A DNA stretch of 7,043 nt from an uncultured Phascolarctobacterium sp. Lineage in GTDB: Bacteria > Bacillota > Negativicutes > Acidaminococcales > Acidaminococcaceae. Each line of letters opens with the position of its first letter. The stretch's first letter is position 1. Both the position numbers and the translations under genes were made by a program. The stretch is taken from contig CAKQHU010000072.1 in the NCBI GenBank assembly GCA_934234275.1, positions 1 through 7,043 on the forward strand, in the 5' to 3' direction. Of the stretch, positions 1-6,551 are shown one piece after another. A model generated the notes under the pieces. It was not told the DNA's origin. It searched no databases and worked only from the letters and a program-made list of their open reading frames with translations.

Positions 1-2219
1 GTGCAGGACAGGTCGTAAATCAGATTCAGGAAAATCAGATGCACGCTCATCATCGGCAGGAAGGGCAGCAGCGCCGAGGCCGCCAGCACCGAAAACATAT
101 TGCCGAAGTTGGAGGAGGCCGTCATCTTGATATACTTAATCATGTTGGCATAGGTCTTGCGTCCTTCGATAATCCCCTGCTCCAAAACAAGTAAATCCTT
201 TTCCAGCAAAATAATATCTGCCGATTCCTTGGCAACATCTACGGCAGTATCTACGGAAATGCCGATGTCGGCAGTCTTCATCGCAGCGGCGTCATTGATG
301 CCATCGCCCATAAAGCCGACGGTATGACCGTTTTCACGCAGTACGGAAACAACACGCGCCTTCTGGTCCGGCGTCAGCTTGGCGAATACGTCCGTAAATT
401 CCGCTGCCTTCGCCAGCTCTGCGTCCGTCATTTGCTCTATATCAGCACCAAGCAGCATGTTGCGGACCTCCAAGCCAACCTGCTTGCAGATAGTGTAGGT
501 TACCTTATCATTGTCACCGGTCAGAATTTTAGTAGTAACACCATGCTCCTTTAAGGCCTTGATAGCTGCGGCCGTAGATTCCTTCGGCGGATCAAGGAAG
601 GCCAGATAACCAAGCAGCACCATGTCGCACTCATCCTTTACGCCAAAGGCATCAACAGGCGAGGGATTGCTTTTTTGGGCAATAGCCAGCACGCGGAAGC
701 CTTTTTCATTAAGCTCGTCCACAGTCCGCAGGATGCGGCGGCGCACAGCGTCAGTCAACGGCTGCACGCTACCGTCACACTCCGCATAGCTGCAGATAGC
801 CAGCATTTCTTCCACAGCTCCCTTTGTCACCATCTGTGTTTTGCCGCTTTTATCCTGTACCACAGTTGTCAGGCGACGGCGCGTAAAATCAAAGGGAATT
901 TCATCCACCTTTACATAGCTTTCAGACAGGTCGAGCAGCTTGGGATCCTCTGCTTCCGCTTCTTCCGTCTTATTGATAATCGCCAAATCCATCAGATTCT
1001 TGTAGCCGGTCTGGAAATAGCTGTTGAGATAAGCATGACGCAATACTCTTGTATCCTCGTCACCATTGACATTCAGATGATATTCGAGTACAACCTTATC
1101 CTGCGTCAGCGTGCCTGTCTTATCAGTGCAAAGAATATCAATCGCACCAAAGTTTTGGATAGAATTGAGATTCTTGACGATGGTTTTCTTTTTGCTCATG
1201 GAAACAGCGCCCTTGGCCAAGCAGGTAGTAACAATCATCGGCAGCATCTCCGGCGTCAGGCCGACGGCAATAGAGATGCCAAACAGGAAGGCCTCCAGCC
1301 AATCGCCCTTGGTGATGCCGTTGATGAAGAATACCAACGGAACCATTACCAGCATGAAGCGTATCAGTACCCAGGAAACAGCGTTAACGCCTTTGGTAAA
1401 GCTGGTTTCCACTGCTTCCCCGGCAACGGCGGATGCCATGGAGCCAAAAAGTGTATTGTCACCGACGCAGACAGCAACTGCGGTAGCACTGCCGGAAACT
1501 ACGTTACTGCCCATGAAGGCGATGTTGTTGTAATCGGTGACGCTTTCCTTCTGCGCGCTTACATTAGGTGTTTTTTCAATCGGTTCGCTTTCACCCGTCA
1601 GGCTGGCCTGACTGACAAAAAAATCCTTAGTCGCCAAAATGCGTACATCGGCAGGCAGCATATCGCCGGCCGAAAGATGCACAATATCGCCCACAACCAG
1701 CTCGTCCATTGCAATTTCCGCCTTTTCCTGCTCTCTGCGGGTAACGGTACAGGTTGTTGTAATCATATTCAGCAGCTTTTCCGCTGCGTTACCGCTTCTT
1801 GATTCCTGCACAAAGCGCAGCACGCCGGAAATCAGTACCATCGTCACAATGATGACAACAGTTAACGGATCAAAATCCTCCGGTTCGCTGCCAAAGAGCG
1901 AAAAATGCGGGAACACCATATCCGTCATGGTCGACACCAGCGCCAGACAGAAAAGAATAGCGGTAAAGGGATTTACAAATGCTTCCGTCAGCCGCTTAGC
2001 CAGCGATTTTCTTTTTTCGCGCGTAACCTTGTTACTGCCGTATTTACTGCGGCTTACAGCTACAGCCTCTGCATCAAGACCACGAAAGGTGGTGTGCAGA
2101 CTTTTTAAAATTTCCTGCATAGGATTTGTCGCCGCAAATTGCAGGCGACGGTTCTGCTCGTCACGGATAACTGTCTTGGCGGCAGTCTGACGCGCAGACA
2201 AACGATTTTCTTTCTTCAT
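1..2219 (-). CDS. mgtA: Mg2+-importing P-type ATPase, MgtA type (C-terminus cut by window edge)
   Basis: Inner-membrane pump of the P3B family that uses ATP to bring Mg2+ into the cell. 739 codons are present without a stop. The family is usually about 890-900 residues, so roughly the last 150 (most of TM7-10) lie outside. Visible in order: a basic N-terminal tail of about 50 residues; TM1/TM2 near residues 80-100 and 118-137; the actuator motif TGES (208-211); the TM4 motif PEMLPM (323-328); the phosphorylation motif DKTGT with Asp366; the nucleotide-domain KGA (466-468); DPPKE (543-547); TGD; the hinge GDGIND (638-643); and the TM6 NLIYD (732-736), whose Asn and Asp match ion ligands of other P-type ATPases. 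All catalytic motifs are canonical. The ATG at 2219 is preceded by AAGGAGG (2229-2235), 9 nt away. It lies downstream of mgtC in the same direction and may share its transcript. It is clearly diverged from the second ATPase in this window, so it is not a recent duplicate. Confidence 0.95.
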   Translation of the reverse strand, partial: MKKENRLSARQTAAKTVIRDEQNRRLQFAATNPMQEILKSLHTTFRGLDAEAVAVSRSKYGSNKVTREKRKSLAKRLTEAFVNPFTAILFCLALVSTMTDMVFPHFSLFGSEPEDFDPLTVVIIVTMVLISGVLRFVQESRSGNAAEKLLNMITTTCTVTRREQEKAEIAMDELVVGDIVHLSAGDMLPADVRILATKDFFVSQASLTGESEPIEKTPNVSAQKESVTDYNNIAFMGSNVVSGSATAVAVCVGDNTLFGSMASAVAGEAVETSFTKGVNAVSWVLIRFMLVMVPLVFFINGITKGDWLEAFLFGISIAVGLTPEMLPMIVTTCLAKGAVSMSKKKTIVKNLNSIQNFGAIDILCTDKTGTLTQDKVVLEYHLNVNGDEDTRVLRHAYLNSYFQTGYKNLMDLAIINKTEEAEAEDPKLLDLSESYVKVDEIPFDFTRRRLTTVVQDKSGKTQMVTKGAVEEMLAICSYAECDGSVQPLTDAVRRRILRTVDELNEKGFRVLAIAQKSNPSPVDAFGVKDECDMVLLGYLAFLDPPKESTAAAIKALKEHGVTTKILTGDNDKVTYTICKQVGLEVRNMLLGADIEQMTDAELAKAAEFTDVFAKLTPDQKARVVSVLRENGHTVGFMGDGINDAAAMKTADIGISVDTAVDVAKESADIILLEKDLLVLEQGIIEGRKTYANMIKYIKMTASSNFGNMFSVLAASALLPFLPMMSVHLIFLNLIYDLSC

Positions 2220-2256
2220 TTTTTCTTACCTCCTTGATTTTTCTGAGCAAGCAGGC

Positions 2257-2322
2257 CTATCCGAAAGACACAGAGCTCTCGAATTCTGCCTGAAGTTTTC
2301 GCGGACCACAGTCAGCGTCCAT
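2257..2322 (-). CDS. Possible 21-residue leader peptide upstream of mgtA
   Basis: A short ORF of 21 codons plus TAG in the mgtC-mgtA gap. It begins MDADCGPRKL and ends ESSVSFG. The ATG at 2322 is preceded by GAGGTGA (GAGGTG at 2329-2334, 6 nt spacing), a good match to the ribosome binding consensus. The stop is 37 nt before the mgtA start. No membrane segment is visible, unlike the small Mg2+ proteins MgtR and MgtS. The acidic start (D2, D4) followed by a proline recalls the E. coli mgtA leader mgtL, whose acidic and proline-rich start makes translation sensitive to low Mg2+. That parallel is inference only, and the sequence is not homologous by eye. A chance ORF of this length is quite possible; the ribosome binding site is the main support. 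Confidence 0.33.
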   Translation of the reverse strand: MDADCGPRKLQAEFESSVSFG

Positions 2323-2359
2323 GTCCTTCACCTCACTGTTTAACGGAATATCTATCAGA

Positions 2360-2374
2360 AATCGCTTAGCGATT
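2360..2374. repeat. Palindrome AATCGC-TTA-GCGATT in the mgtC-mgtA gap
   Basis: Perfect inverted repeat with 6-bp arms and a 3-bp centre, 23 bp downstream of the mgtC stop. The arms repeat the AAATCGC core of the 11-bp elements found upstream of mgtC and of the second ATPase. No T-run follows on the minus strand, so it is a poor terminator. It could be an operator for the same regulator, but 6-bp arms can arise by chance. Confidence 0.35.
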
Positions 2375-2397
2375 AAAATTCATGTTTTCTCTACAGT

Positions 2398-3075
2398 TCA
2401 CAGCACCTCCCAATCGGCGCTTATCACTTCGGGAAGCGTCAGTATCTGCCCGACAATTTCTTCCAACACATTATTCTTCGGTTTGCCGGCGGAAAAATAT
2501 TCGGCAATAATTTCAACCTTATCACCGACAACATCACCGCTTTCCAATTTGTTCAGATACAGTGTTTTGCAGGTATTGCTGTTAATCAACAGCAAGCGGA
2601 TTTCCTGTTCCGCGCTTGCCTGACAGTGAACAGTAATACGATATTGCTTCTCCGACTCATCTCCGCAAATAAGCGGCTGTAATTTTTTGGCCAACGGACG
2701 CAAAAGTAAATTAGAAGCAATCAGGATAGCGGCAGCAGTAATCGCCATAAGATACATGCCTGTGCTGGCAAGAATTCCGATGGCTGTCGTACACCAAAGC
2801 GTAGCCGCTGTGTTCATACCGCGAACAGTACCGCTGTCCTTAAAAATTACGCCGCTGCACAGGAAGCCGACGCCGGTAATAATATTGCTGGCTACGCGAA
2901 AGACTTCATCAGAGCCATAGAGCATAGGAAACAAGGTAAAAAAGCTGGTTCCCATGCAAATCAAAACATTGATGCGAATTCCTGCCGGATGTCCGGTCAG
3001 CTGTCTTTCCAAACCAATCAGAAAGCCCAACACTAACGAAAGCGAAATCCTTAAAACAAAATCTGTCAAAATCAT
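2398..3075 (-). CDS. mgtC: MgtC/SapB family inner-membrane protein
   Basis: 225-residue membrane protein of the MgtC family. The family is known from growth in low Mg2+ and from virulence (Salmonella, Mycobacterium), and in Salmonella it affects the F1Fo ATP synthase; it is not thought to be a Mg2+ transporter itself. About five hydrophobic segments fill residues 1-125: GFLIGLERQ (17-25), AGIRINVLICMG (31-42), then a GVGFLCSGVIF stretch (68-78) and NTAATLWC (88-95). N88 and C95 have the same spacing as the important N92 and C99 of Salmonella MgtC. Departures from the common pattern are RI where RT is usual (34-35) and FLCSG where FLGAG is usual (71-75). Residues 145-225 form a soluble tail of the size and position of the family's ACT-like domain. 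The ATG at 3075 is chosen because a near-perfect ribosome binding site precedes it; the longer frame from 3213 would read through control signals. It is followed by the partial mgtA, probably in one unit. Confidence 0.93.
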   Translation of the reverse strand: MILTDFVLRISLSLVLGFLIGLERQLTGHPAGIRINVLICMGTSFFTLFPMLYGSDEVFRVASNIITGVGFLCSGVIFKDSGTVRGMNTAATLWCTTAIGILASTGMYLMAITAAAILIASNLLLRPLAKKLQPLICGDESEKQYRITVHCQASAEQEIRLLLINSNTCKTLYLNKLESGDVVGDKVEIIAEYFSAGKPKNNVLEEIVGQILTLPEVISADWEVL

Positions 3076-3080
3076 GTGAA

Positions 3081-3090
3081 CCACCTCCTT
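3081..3090 (-). promoter_or_regulatory. Ribosome binding site that fixes the mgtC start
   Basis: AAGGAGGTGG on the minus strand, an almost full match to the 16S rRNA tail, ending 5 nt before the ATG at 3075. It supports this start over the in-frame ATG at 3213. Confidence 0.85.
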
Positions 3091-3101
3091 AGTACTCCTA
3101 T

Positions 3102-3130
3102 AGAATACAAAAATCGCAAGGATAATCACA
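3102..3130 (-). promoter_or_regulatory. Weak candidate promoter of the mgtC unit
   Basis: A -10-like TATTCT (3102-3107) lies just before the mgtC ribosome binding site, with only a poor -35 (GTGATT, 3/6, at 16 bp spacing). A weak -35 with regulator repeats directly upstream would fit an activator-dependent promoter. It predicts a very short 5' untranslated region. The choice of hexamers is uncertain. Confidence 0.28.
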
Positions 3131-3150
3131 TGGCTAAAGCCTTGCGATTT
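3111..3150 (-). repeat. Inverted 11-mer that can form a hairpin ahead of mgtC
   Basis: AAATCGCAAGG at 3111-3121 on the plus strand is the exact reverse complement of CCTTGCGATTT at 3140-3150, with an 18-nt loop. Read as minus-strand RNA, the 11-bp stem ends in a run of five U's, so it could act as a weak terminator or attenuator as well as being a third protein-binding copy. Confidence 0.5.
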
Positions 3151-3161
3151 CCTTGCGATTT
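3140..3161. promoter_or_regulatory. Tandem 11-bp direct repeat, likely winged-helix regulator site (mgtC side)
   Basis: Two perfect, abutting copies of CCTTGCGATTT (3140-3150 and 3151-3161); on the minus strand the unit reads AAATCGCAAGG. An exact 11-bp period puts both copies on the same DNA face, the usual layout for OmpR/PhoB-family dimers bound head to tail. The same core with the same period is found at 6454-6476 upstream of the other unit. Binding by the adjacent regulator is inferred. Confidence 0.6.
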
Positions 3162-3163
3162 GG

Positions 3164-3196
3164 CAAGAATTAAGGCGGACTGCAAGCAGCCCGCCT
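3164..3196 (-). terminator. Likely terminator of the ATPase-regulator operon
   Basis: Starts 3 nt after the regulator stop codon. AGGCGGGCTGC and GCAGTCCGCCT (minus strand) pair as a GC-rich stem of about 10 bp with one G-U pair and a 4-nt loop, followed by the modest U-tract UUAAUUCUU. The weak tract suggests incomplete termination, so some read-through into mgtC is possible. Confidence 0.6.
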
Positions 3197-3199
3197 AAT

Positions 3200-3703
3200 T
3201 TATATTTGGTCATTAAATTTATAGCCTATGCCCCAGATAGTCAGAATATACTTCGGCTCATCAGGATCAGGCTCTATTTTTTTGCGCAGTTTACGGATGA
3301 ACGCCATAATATTACTGTCGTCCAAAAGGTAATTGTCCGACCATACTGCTCTGTAAATTTGTTCTTTGGTAAAAACCTCACCGCGGTTCTGCGCAAGAAA
3401 GTAAAGAATGTCAAACTCCTTCGGCGTCAGGCTGATTTCCCTGTCGCCCATTACTACGCGTCGGCTTTTGGGAATAATCTGCAGCTCACCGAGCCTCATG
3501 CCGCCTTCCTGCTGAACGCAGGCCGTCTCGGCTTCGGCATCCGTACTCAGCAGCAGCGAGGTAACCTCGCCGCTGAGCATATCGGTAACGCCGGCAAACA
3601 GCTCATCAGCACATTCACTCGGCGGTGGCTCCTTAACAAGCTTTTGCAGCAGCCACTTGGCCAGGACGGAATCCATCCGGATAAAGCTAATCTTCTTTTT
3701 CAT
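3200..3703 (-). CDS. Receiver-less OmpR/PhoB-type winged-helix transcription regulator
   Basis: 167-residue DNA-binding protein. Residues about 70-165 are a complete OmpR/PhoB winged helix: the strand region LGELQIIPKSRRVVMGDREI (71-90), SLTPKEFDILYFLAQNRGEV (91-110), the recognition helix around DDSNIMAFIRKLRKKIE (128-144), and the wing KYILTIWGIGYKF (151-163). A normal response regulator has about 120 receiver residues with a phospho-accepting Asp. Here residues 1-69 have no such pattern and are too short for it. The DNA upstream codes for the ATPase, so the receiver was not lost to a recent frameshift. The ATG at 3703 is preceded by AAGGGAGGG (3711-3719), which overlaps the ATPase stop; the genes are 15 nt apart and surely cotranscribed. 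A likely role is to control this locus through the 11-bp repeats flanking it. What signal it reads is unknown, and its N-terminal segment may carry that function. No histidine kinase is visible. Confidence 0.87.
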   Translation of the reverse strand: MKKKISFIRMDSVLAKWLLQKLVKEPPPSECADELFAGVTDMLSGEVTSLLLSTDAEAETACVQQEGGMRLGELQIIPKSRRVVMGDREISLTPKEFDILYFLAQNRGEVFTKEQIYRAVWSDNYLLDDSNIMAFIRKLRKKIEPDPDEPKYILTIWGIGYKFNDQI

Positions 3704-3718
3704 GATGAATCCCTCCCT

Positions 3719-6382
3719 TCAAATAAGCTCTCGATAGCGCTTCTGATAAAAGCCTTTAATCACCGTAGTCAGCAGCATATAGAGCAGCACCACCGCCAAC
3801 AGGAAGGTGAAATACCACGGCGGCATTTCCGTCAGTCCGAACAGCGCCGCAGCCTTGGTAAAGGTCAGCGCGGTAAAGGCAACAATGCCTGTCAGCGTAA
3901 TAAGCATAACCGGAGCCGAAGGCTTGCTTTGCACAAACGGCAGCTTGCGTGTGCGCAGGAAATGCAGAATAAGCACCTGTGTCCACATGGATTCCAAAAA
4001 CCAGCCTGTCTGGAAGATTTTCACATATTGCAGGCGCATGGCTGAATCGGTAAGCTGCAGATAGGTTGCCCCGTCGCAAAGCATCGGACACAGAAAATAA
4101 TACAAGAATAAAAATGTTACGATGTCAAACAATGAGCTGATAGGACCGAAGGACAGCATAAAGCGTCCCAGCGTTTTGCCCGACCAGTCGCGCGGCGACA
4201 ACAGTTCTTCTTCATCCACGTTATCCCATGGCAGAATGATGCACAAAATATCATACAGCAAATTCAACAGCAATATTTGCAGCGAGGTCATCGGCAAAAA
4301 CGGCAGAAAAGCACTGGCACAGACAATCGAAAAAATATTGCCGAAGTTGGAGCCTGCGGTAATTTTGATATATTTAAGCATATTGGTAAAGGTTTTGCGC
4401 CCTTCCAAAATGCCCTGCTCCAGTACGCCGAGATCCTTTTGCAGCAGCACAACATCCGCCGCATCCTTGGCAGCATCCACCGCCGTATCTACCGAAATTC
4501 CCACGTTGGCCTCGCACAGTGCAGGAATATCGTTAATACCATCACCCAAAAAGCCGACCGTATGACCGTTCTGCTGCAGCGTGGCCACAATGCGTACCTT
4601 TTGCGCCGGCGCAAGCTCCGCAAAAACATGCACCCTTTCAACAGCAATACCAAGCTCGCTGTCATTCATCTTATCCAGCTTATCACCTGTCAGAACCTCC
4701 GCGGAAGGAATGCCCACCCTGCGACAGATAGACACCGCAACATCCGCCTGATCACCGGTGAGAATTTTGGGAATTACCCGCAGCCTTGAGAGTGCTGCCA
4801 CCGATGCCTTGGCCGTTTTCTTGGGCGCGTCAAAGAACGCCAGATAGCCTACGAGAATCATCTCTGCTTCATCGCAAGTTGTAAGCCTGTTTTTATTACC
4901 TAAACTTTTGCGCGCAACGGCAATAACCTTCATACCGTCCTGCAGCATTTCATCTACTACGGAGGCTACGCTCTGCCTGCCGTCCTCTGCTATCGGCAAA
5001 AGCTGTCCGCGATATTCCACCTGACTGCAGCGCTGCAGCACCTGAGAGATATCACCCTTCATCAAGAGCTGACCAGCACCGTTTGCATCCGTCACCAACG
5101 TACTAACGAGCTTACGGTTATAGTCAAAGGGAATCTCGTCTGCTTTTTTATATTGCATAAGCATATCATGGTAATGCGCTTCACGCCCGGGCATTGTCTG
5201 ACAGGCAAGGATGGCATTATCAATCGGATTGCGCACACCGGAATGATAAAAGCTGTTCAGATAGGCTAAATCCAAAACCTCACTGCTTTCGTTACCGAGC
5301 ACGTCCATGTAATATTCCAGCAAAATGCTTTCGTTGGTCAGCGTGCCCGTCTTATCCATGCACAGCACATCCATACTGCCAAAGCCCTGCATAGCATTAA
5401 TATCCTTGATAATTGTCTGCTTGCGGCTCATGCTCAGACTGCCGCGAACCAGACAGGCCGTAATCACCATCGGCAGCATCTCCGGCATTAGGCCGACGGC
5501 AACCGACAACGCAAAGGCAAAGGATTCCAGCCATCTGCCGCCGGTGATGCCCAAAAGCACGAACACAATCGGAATCAGCACCGCCATAAAGCGCAGCATC
5601 ACCCAGGCGATAGAATTGGCGCCCTTCTGAAAAGACGCTTTATCCTCGGACTCCGGCTTGGCAAAGCTGCCGTAAAGCGTATCCTTGCCCACCGCCAGAA
5701 CAATACCCTCGCCCTTGCCGCTGATAACAACCGTCGCCATAAAGGCAAGATTTGCCAGCTGTGTCAGCGTTTCCGTACTGCTGTAGCGAATAGCGCAACT
5801 TTTCTTTTCCAAAATAGCACTTTCACCCGTTATGGCAGCCTGCGAAATAAACAAATCGCTGACCTTCGTCAGCCGCACATCGGCAGGCACGCGCTCACCG
5901 GCGGAAAGCAGAACGATATCGCCCACCACCAGCTTTTCCGCAGGAATTTCTGCAAGCTCGCCGTTGCGTCTGACTGTTACTCTTTCGTGAATCAGCTTTT
6001 CCAGCTGCTGCGCCGCACTTTTGGCACGGATTTCCTGCACCAGACGGATAGTACCGCTGATCAGAATCATAGTAAAGATAATAATAGCGGTAGTAGTGTT
6101 TTTGGTCATACCGGAAGCAGACAAGGCTTCCGTCACCAACGAGATTATGCCCAAAACAAAAAGAATTATATTAAACGGATTGATAAACGCCCGCCGCAAG
6201 CGGTAAAACGCCGCATCATTTTTGCGCGCCGCAAAGCTGTTGCTGCCATAACGTTTCCGCATGGCCTCCGCCTGCGCAGATGAAAGGCCATCCGGTGATG
6301 CACCGAGCTCATGGTATATTTGCTCAGCTTCACAGTAAGCATATTTTTTGATACGACTGTCGAACAGTGTTGTTCTTGACAC
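3719..6382 (-). CDS. mgtA: Mg2+-importing P-type ATPase, MgtA/MgtB family, divergent second copy
   Basis: Full-length 887-residue inner-membrane P3B ATPase. In order: a short cytosolic N-terminus (1-68), TM1/TM2 (about 70-88 and 97-115), the actuator TGES (185-188), TM3/TM4 with PEMLPM (300-305), DKTGT with the phospho-Asp343, the nucleotide domain, GDGIND (613-618), TM6 NLLYD (707-711), then the family's LPWD and GRFML stretches and a full C-terminal membrane block to 887. The backbone is that of an active pump, but several conserved positions differ from the other copy: CMDKTGT for CTDKTGT, KGD (442-444) for KGA, DAPKK (518-522) for DPPKE, and GDGINDIP for the usual GDGINDAP. These may tune ATP binding or turnover. 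The start is GTG at 6382, supported by AAAAGGAGGG 8 nt upstream. It is first gene of an operon with the winged-helix regulator and has its own promoter behind the metH terminator. Substrate Mg2+ is inferred from family; Ni2+ or Co2+ are sometimes also carried. Confidence 0.94.
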   Translation of the reverse strand: MSRTTLFDSRIKKYAYCEAEQIYHELGASPDGLSSAQAEAMRKRYGSNSFAARKNDAAFYRLRRAFINPFNIILFVLGIISLVTEALSASGMTKNTTTAIIIFTMILISGTIRLVQEIRAKSAAQQLEKLIHERVTVRRNGELAEIPAEKLVVGDIVLLSAGERVPADVRLTKVSDLFISQAAITGESAILEKKSCAIRYSSTETLTQLANLAFMATVVISGKGEGIVLAVGKDTLYGSFAKPESEDKASFQKGANSIAWVMLRFMAVLIPIVFVLLGITGGRWLESFAFALSVAVGLMPEMLPMVITACLVRGSLSMSRKQTIIKDINAMQGFGSMDVLCMDKTGTLTNESILLEYYMDVLGNESSEVLDLAYLNSFYHSGVRNPIDNAILACQTMPGREAHYHDMLMQYKKADEIPFDYNRKLVSTLVTDANGAGQLLMKGDISQVLQRCSQVEYRGQLLPIAEDGRQSVASVVDEMLQDGMKVIAVARKSLGNKNRLTTCDEAEMILVGYLAFFDAPKKTAKASVAALSRLRVIPKILTGDQADVAVSICRRVGIPSAEVLTGDKLDKMNDSELGIAVERVHVFAELAPAQKVRIVATLQQNGHTVGFLGDGINDIPALCEANVGISVDTAVDAAKDAADVVLLQKDLGVLEQGILEGRKTFTNMLKYIKITAGSNFGNIFSIVCASAFLPFLPMTSLQILLLNLLYDILCIILPWDNVDEEELLSPRDWSGKTLGRFMLSFGPISSLFDIVTFLFLYYFLCPMLCDGATYLQLTDSAMRLQYVKIFQTGWFLESMWTQVLILHFLRTRKLPFVQSKPSAPVMLITLTGIVAFTALTFTKAAALFGLTEMPPWYFTFLLAVVLLYMLLTTVIKGFYQKRYRELI

Positions 6383-6390
6383 GGGACAGT

Positions 6391-6400
6391 CCCTCCTTTT
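6391..6400 (-). promoter_or_regulatory. Ribosome binding site for a GTG start
   Basis: AAAAGGAGGG on the minus strand, 8 nt before GTG at 6382; it settles the non-ATG start of the second ATPase. Spacer and site overlap the odd palindrome GGGACAGTCCC (6383-6393), which could fold into a small hairpin over the site. Confidence 0.8.
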
Positions 6401-6409
6401 AGCATTCAG

Positions 6410-6438
6410 ATAATACTATTGTAACATCATCCGCTCAA
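6410..6438 (-). promoter_or_regulatory. Sigma-70-type promoter of the ATPase-regulator operon
   Basis: -35 TTGAGC (6433-6438, 4/6 to consensus) and -10 TATTAT (6410-6415, 5/6) with an ideal 17-bp spacer, about 28 bp before the GTG start. The regulator-type repeat lies 15 bp upstream of the -35, a place suited to activation. TACAAT nearby (6417-6422) is an alternative -10 but has no -35. Confidence 0.6.
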
Positions 6439-6453
6439 AAATCCATGCCTAGA

Positions 6454-6476
6454 TTCTTGCTTTTTTCTTGCGATTT
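6454..6476. promoter_or_regulatory. 11-bp-period direct repeat, likely regulator site (ATPase side)
   Basis: TTCTTGC occurs at 6454-6460 and again at 6465-6471, exactly 11 bp apart; the second copy continues into GATTT, matching the CCTTGCGATTT unit before mgtC at 10 of 11 positions. This suggests one protein controls both units. The best candidate is the receiver-less winged-helix protein of this same operon, which would make it autoregulated. Confidence 0.6.
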
Positions 6477-6497
6477 TACACATTCCCGCTACACTGC

Positions 6498-6531
6498 AAA
6501 AAAAGGACTACCACGCTAAACATGATAGTCC
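6498..6531 (-). terminator. Intrinsic terminator after the metH-like gene
   Basis: Minus-strand RNA folds GGACTATCATG with CGTGGTAGTCC (11 pairs, two of them G-U, 5-nt loop) followed directly by seven U's. It lies 20 nt after the stop codon and insulates the Mg2+ locus from the upstream gene. The plus strand has no U-run, so it works one way only. Confidence 0.9.
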
Positions 6532-6551
6532 TCAAATTATCTGTATATAAT

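Noticed and set aside
675..1802. 375-codon open frame on the plus strand
   Set aside because: It lies fully antisense to the first ATPase, whose motifs are all in frame. The predicted protein is rich in His, Gln, Arg and Cys with no recognisable domain, which is typical of a shadow frame.
2220..2397. M-box (ykoK) Mg2+ riboswitch in the mgtC-mgtA gap
   Set aside because: The GTGAGG near 2330 looked suggestive, but the conserved GTTAGGTGAGGCTCCT-type start and the other M-box blocks are missing and the gap is short for that fold.
3076..3213. N-terminal extension of MgtC by 46 residues from the ATG at 3213
   Set aside because: It would translate the terminator and the 11-bp repeats and overlap the regulator gene. 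The ATG at 3075 has a near-perfect ribosome binding site and starts at the usual MgtC N-terminus.
3206..4045. 279-codon open frame on the plus strand
   Set aside because: Antisense to both the regulator and the ATPase end. It has low-complexity Gln/His/Arg content, no domain and crosses two real genes.
1..6382. Recent tandem duplication of the ATPase
   Set aside because: The two proteins share order and motifs, but differ widely in N-terminus, loops and several conserved residues, so they are old paralogues or separately acquired.
6166..6405. 79-codon minus-strand frame starting MLKGGTVPCQ
   Set aside because: Out of frame with, and overlapping, the ATPase start. Its ATG lies upstream of the AAAAGGAGGG site and the product has no family resemblance.
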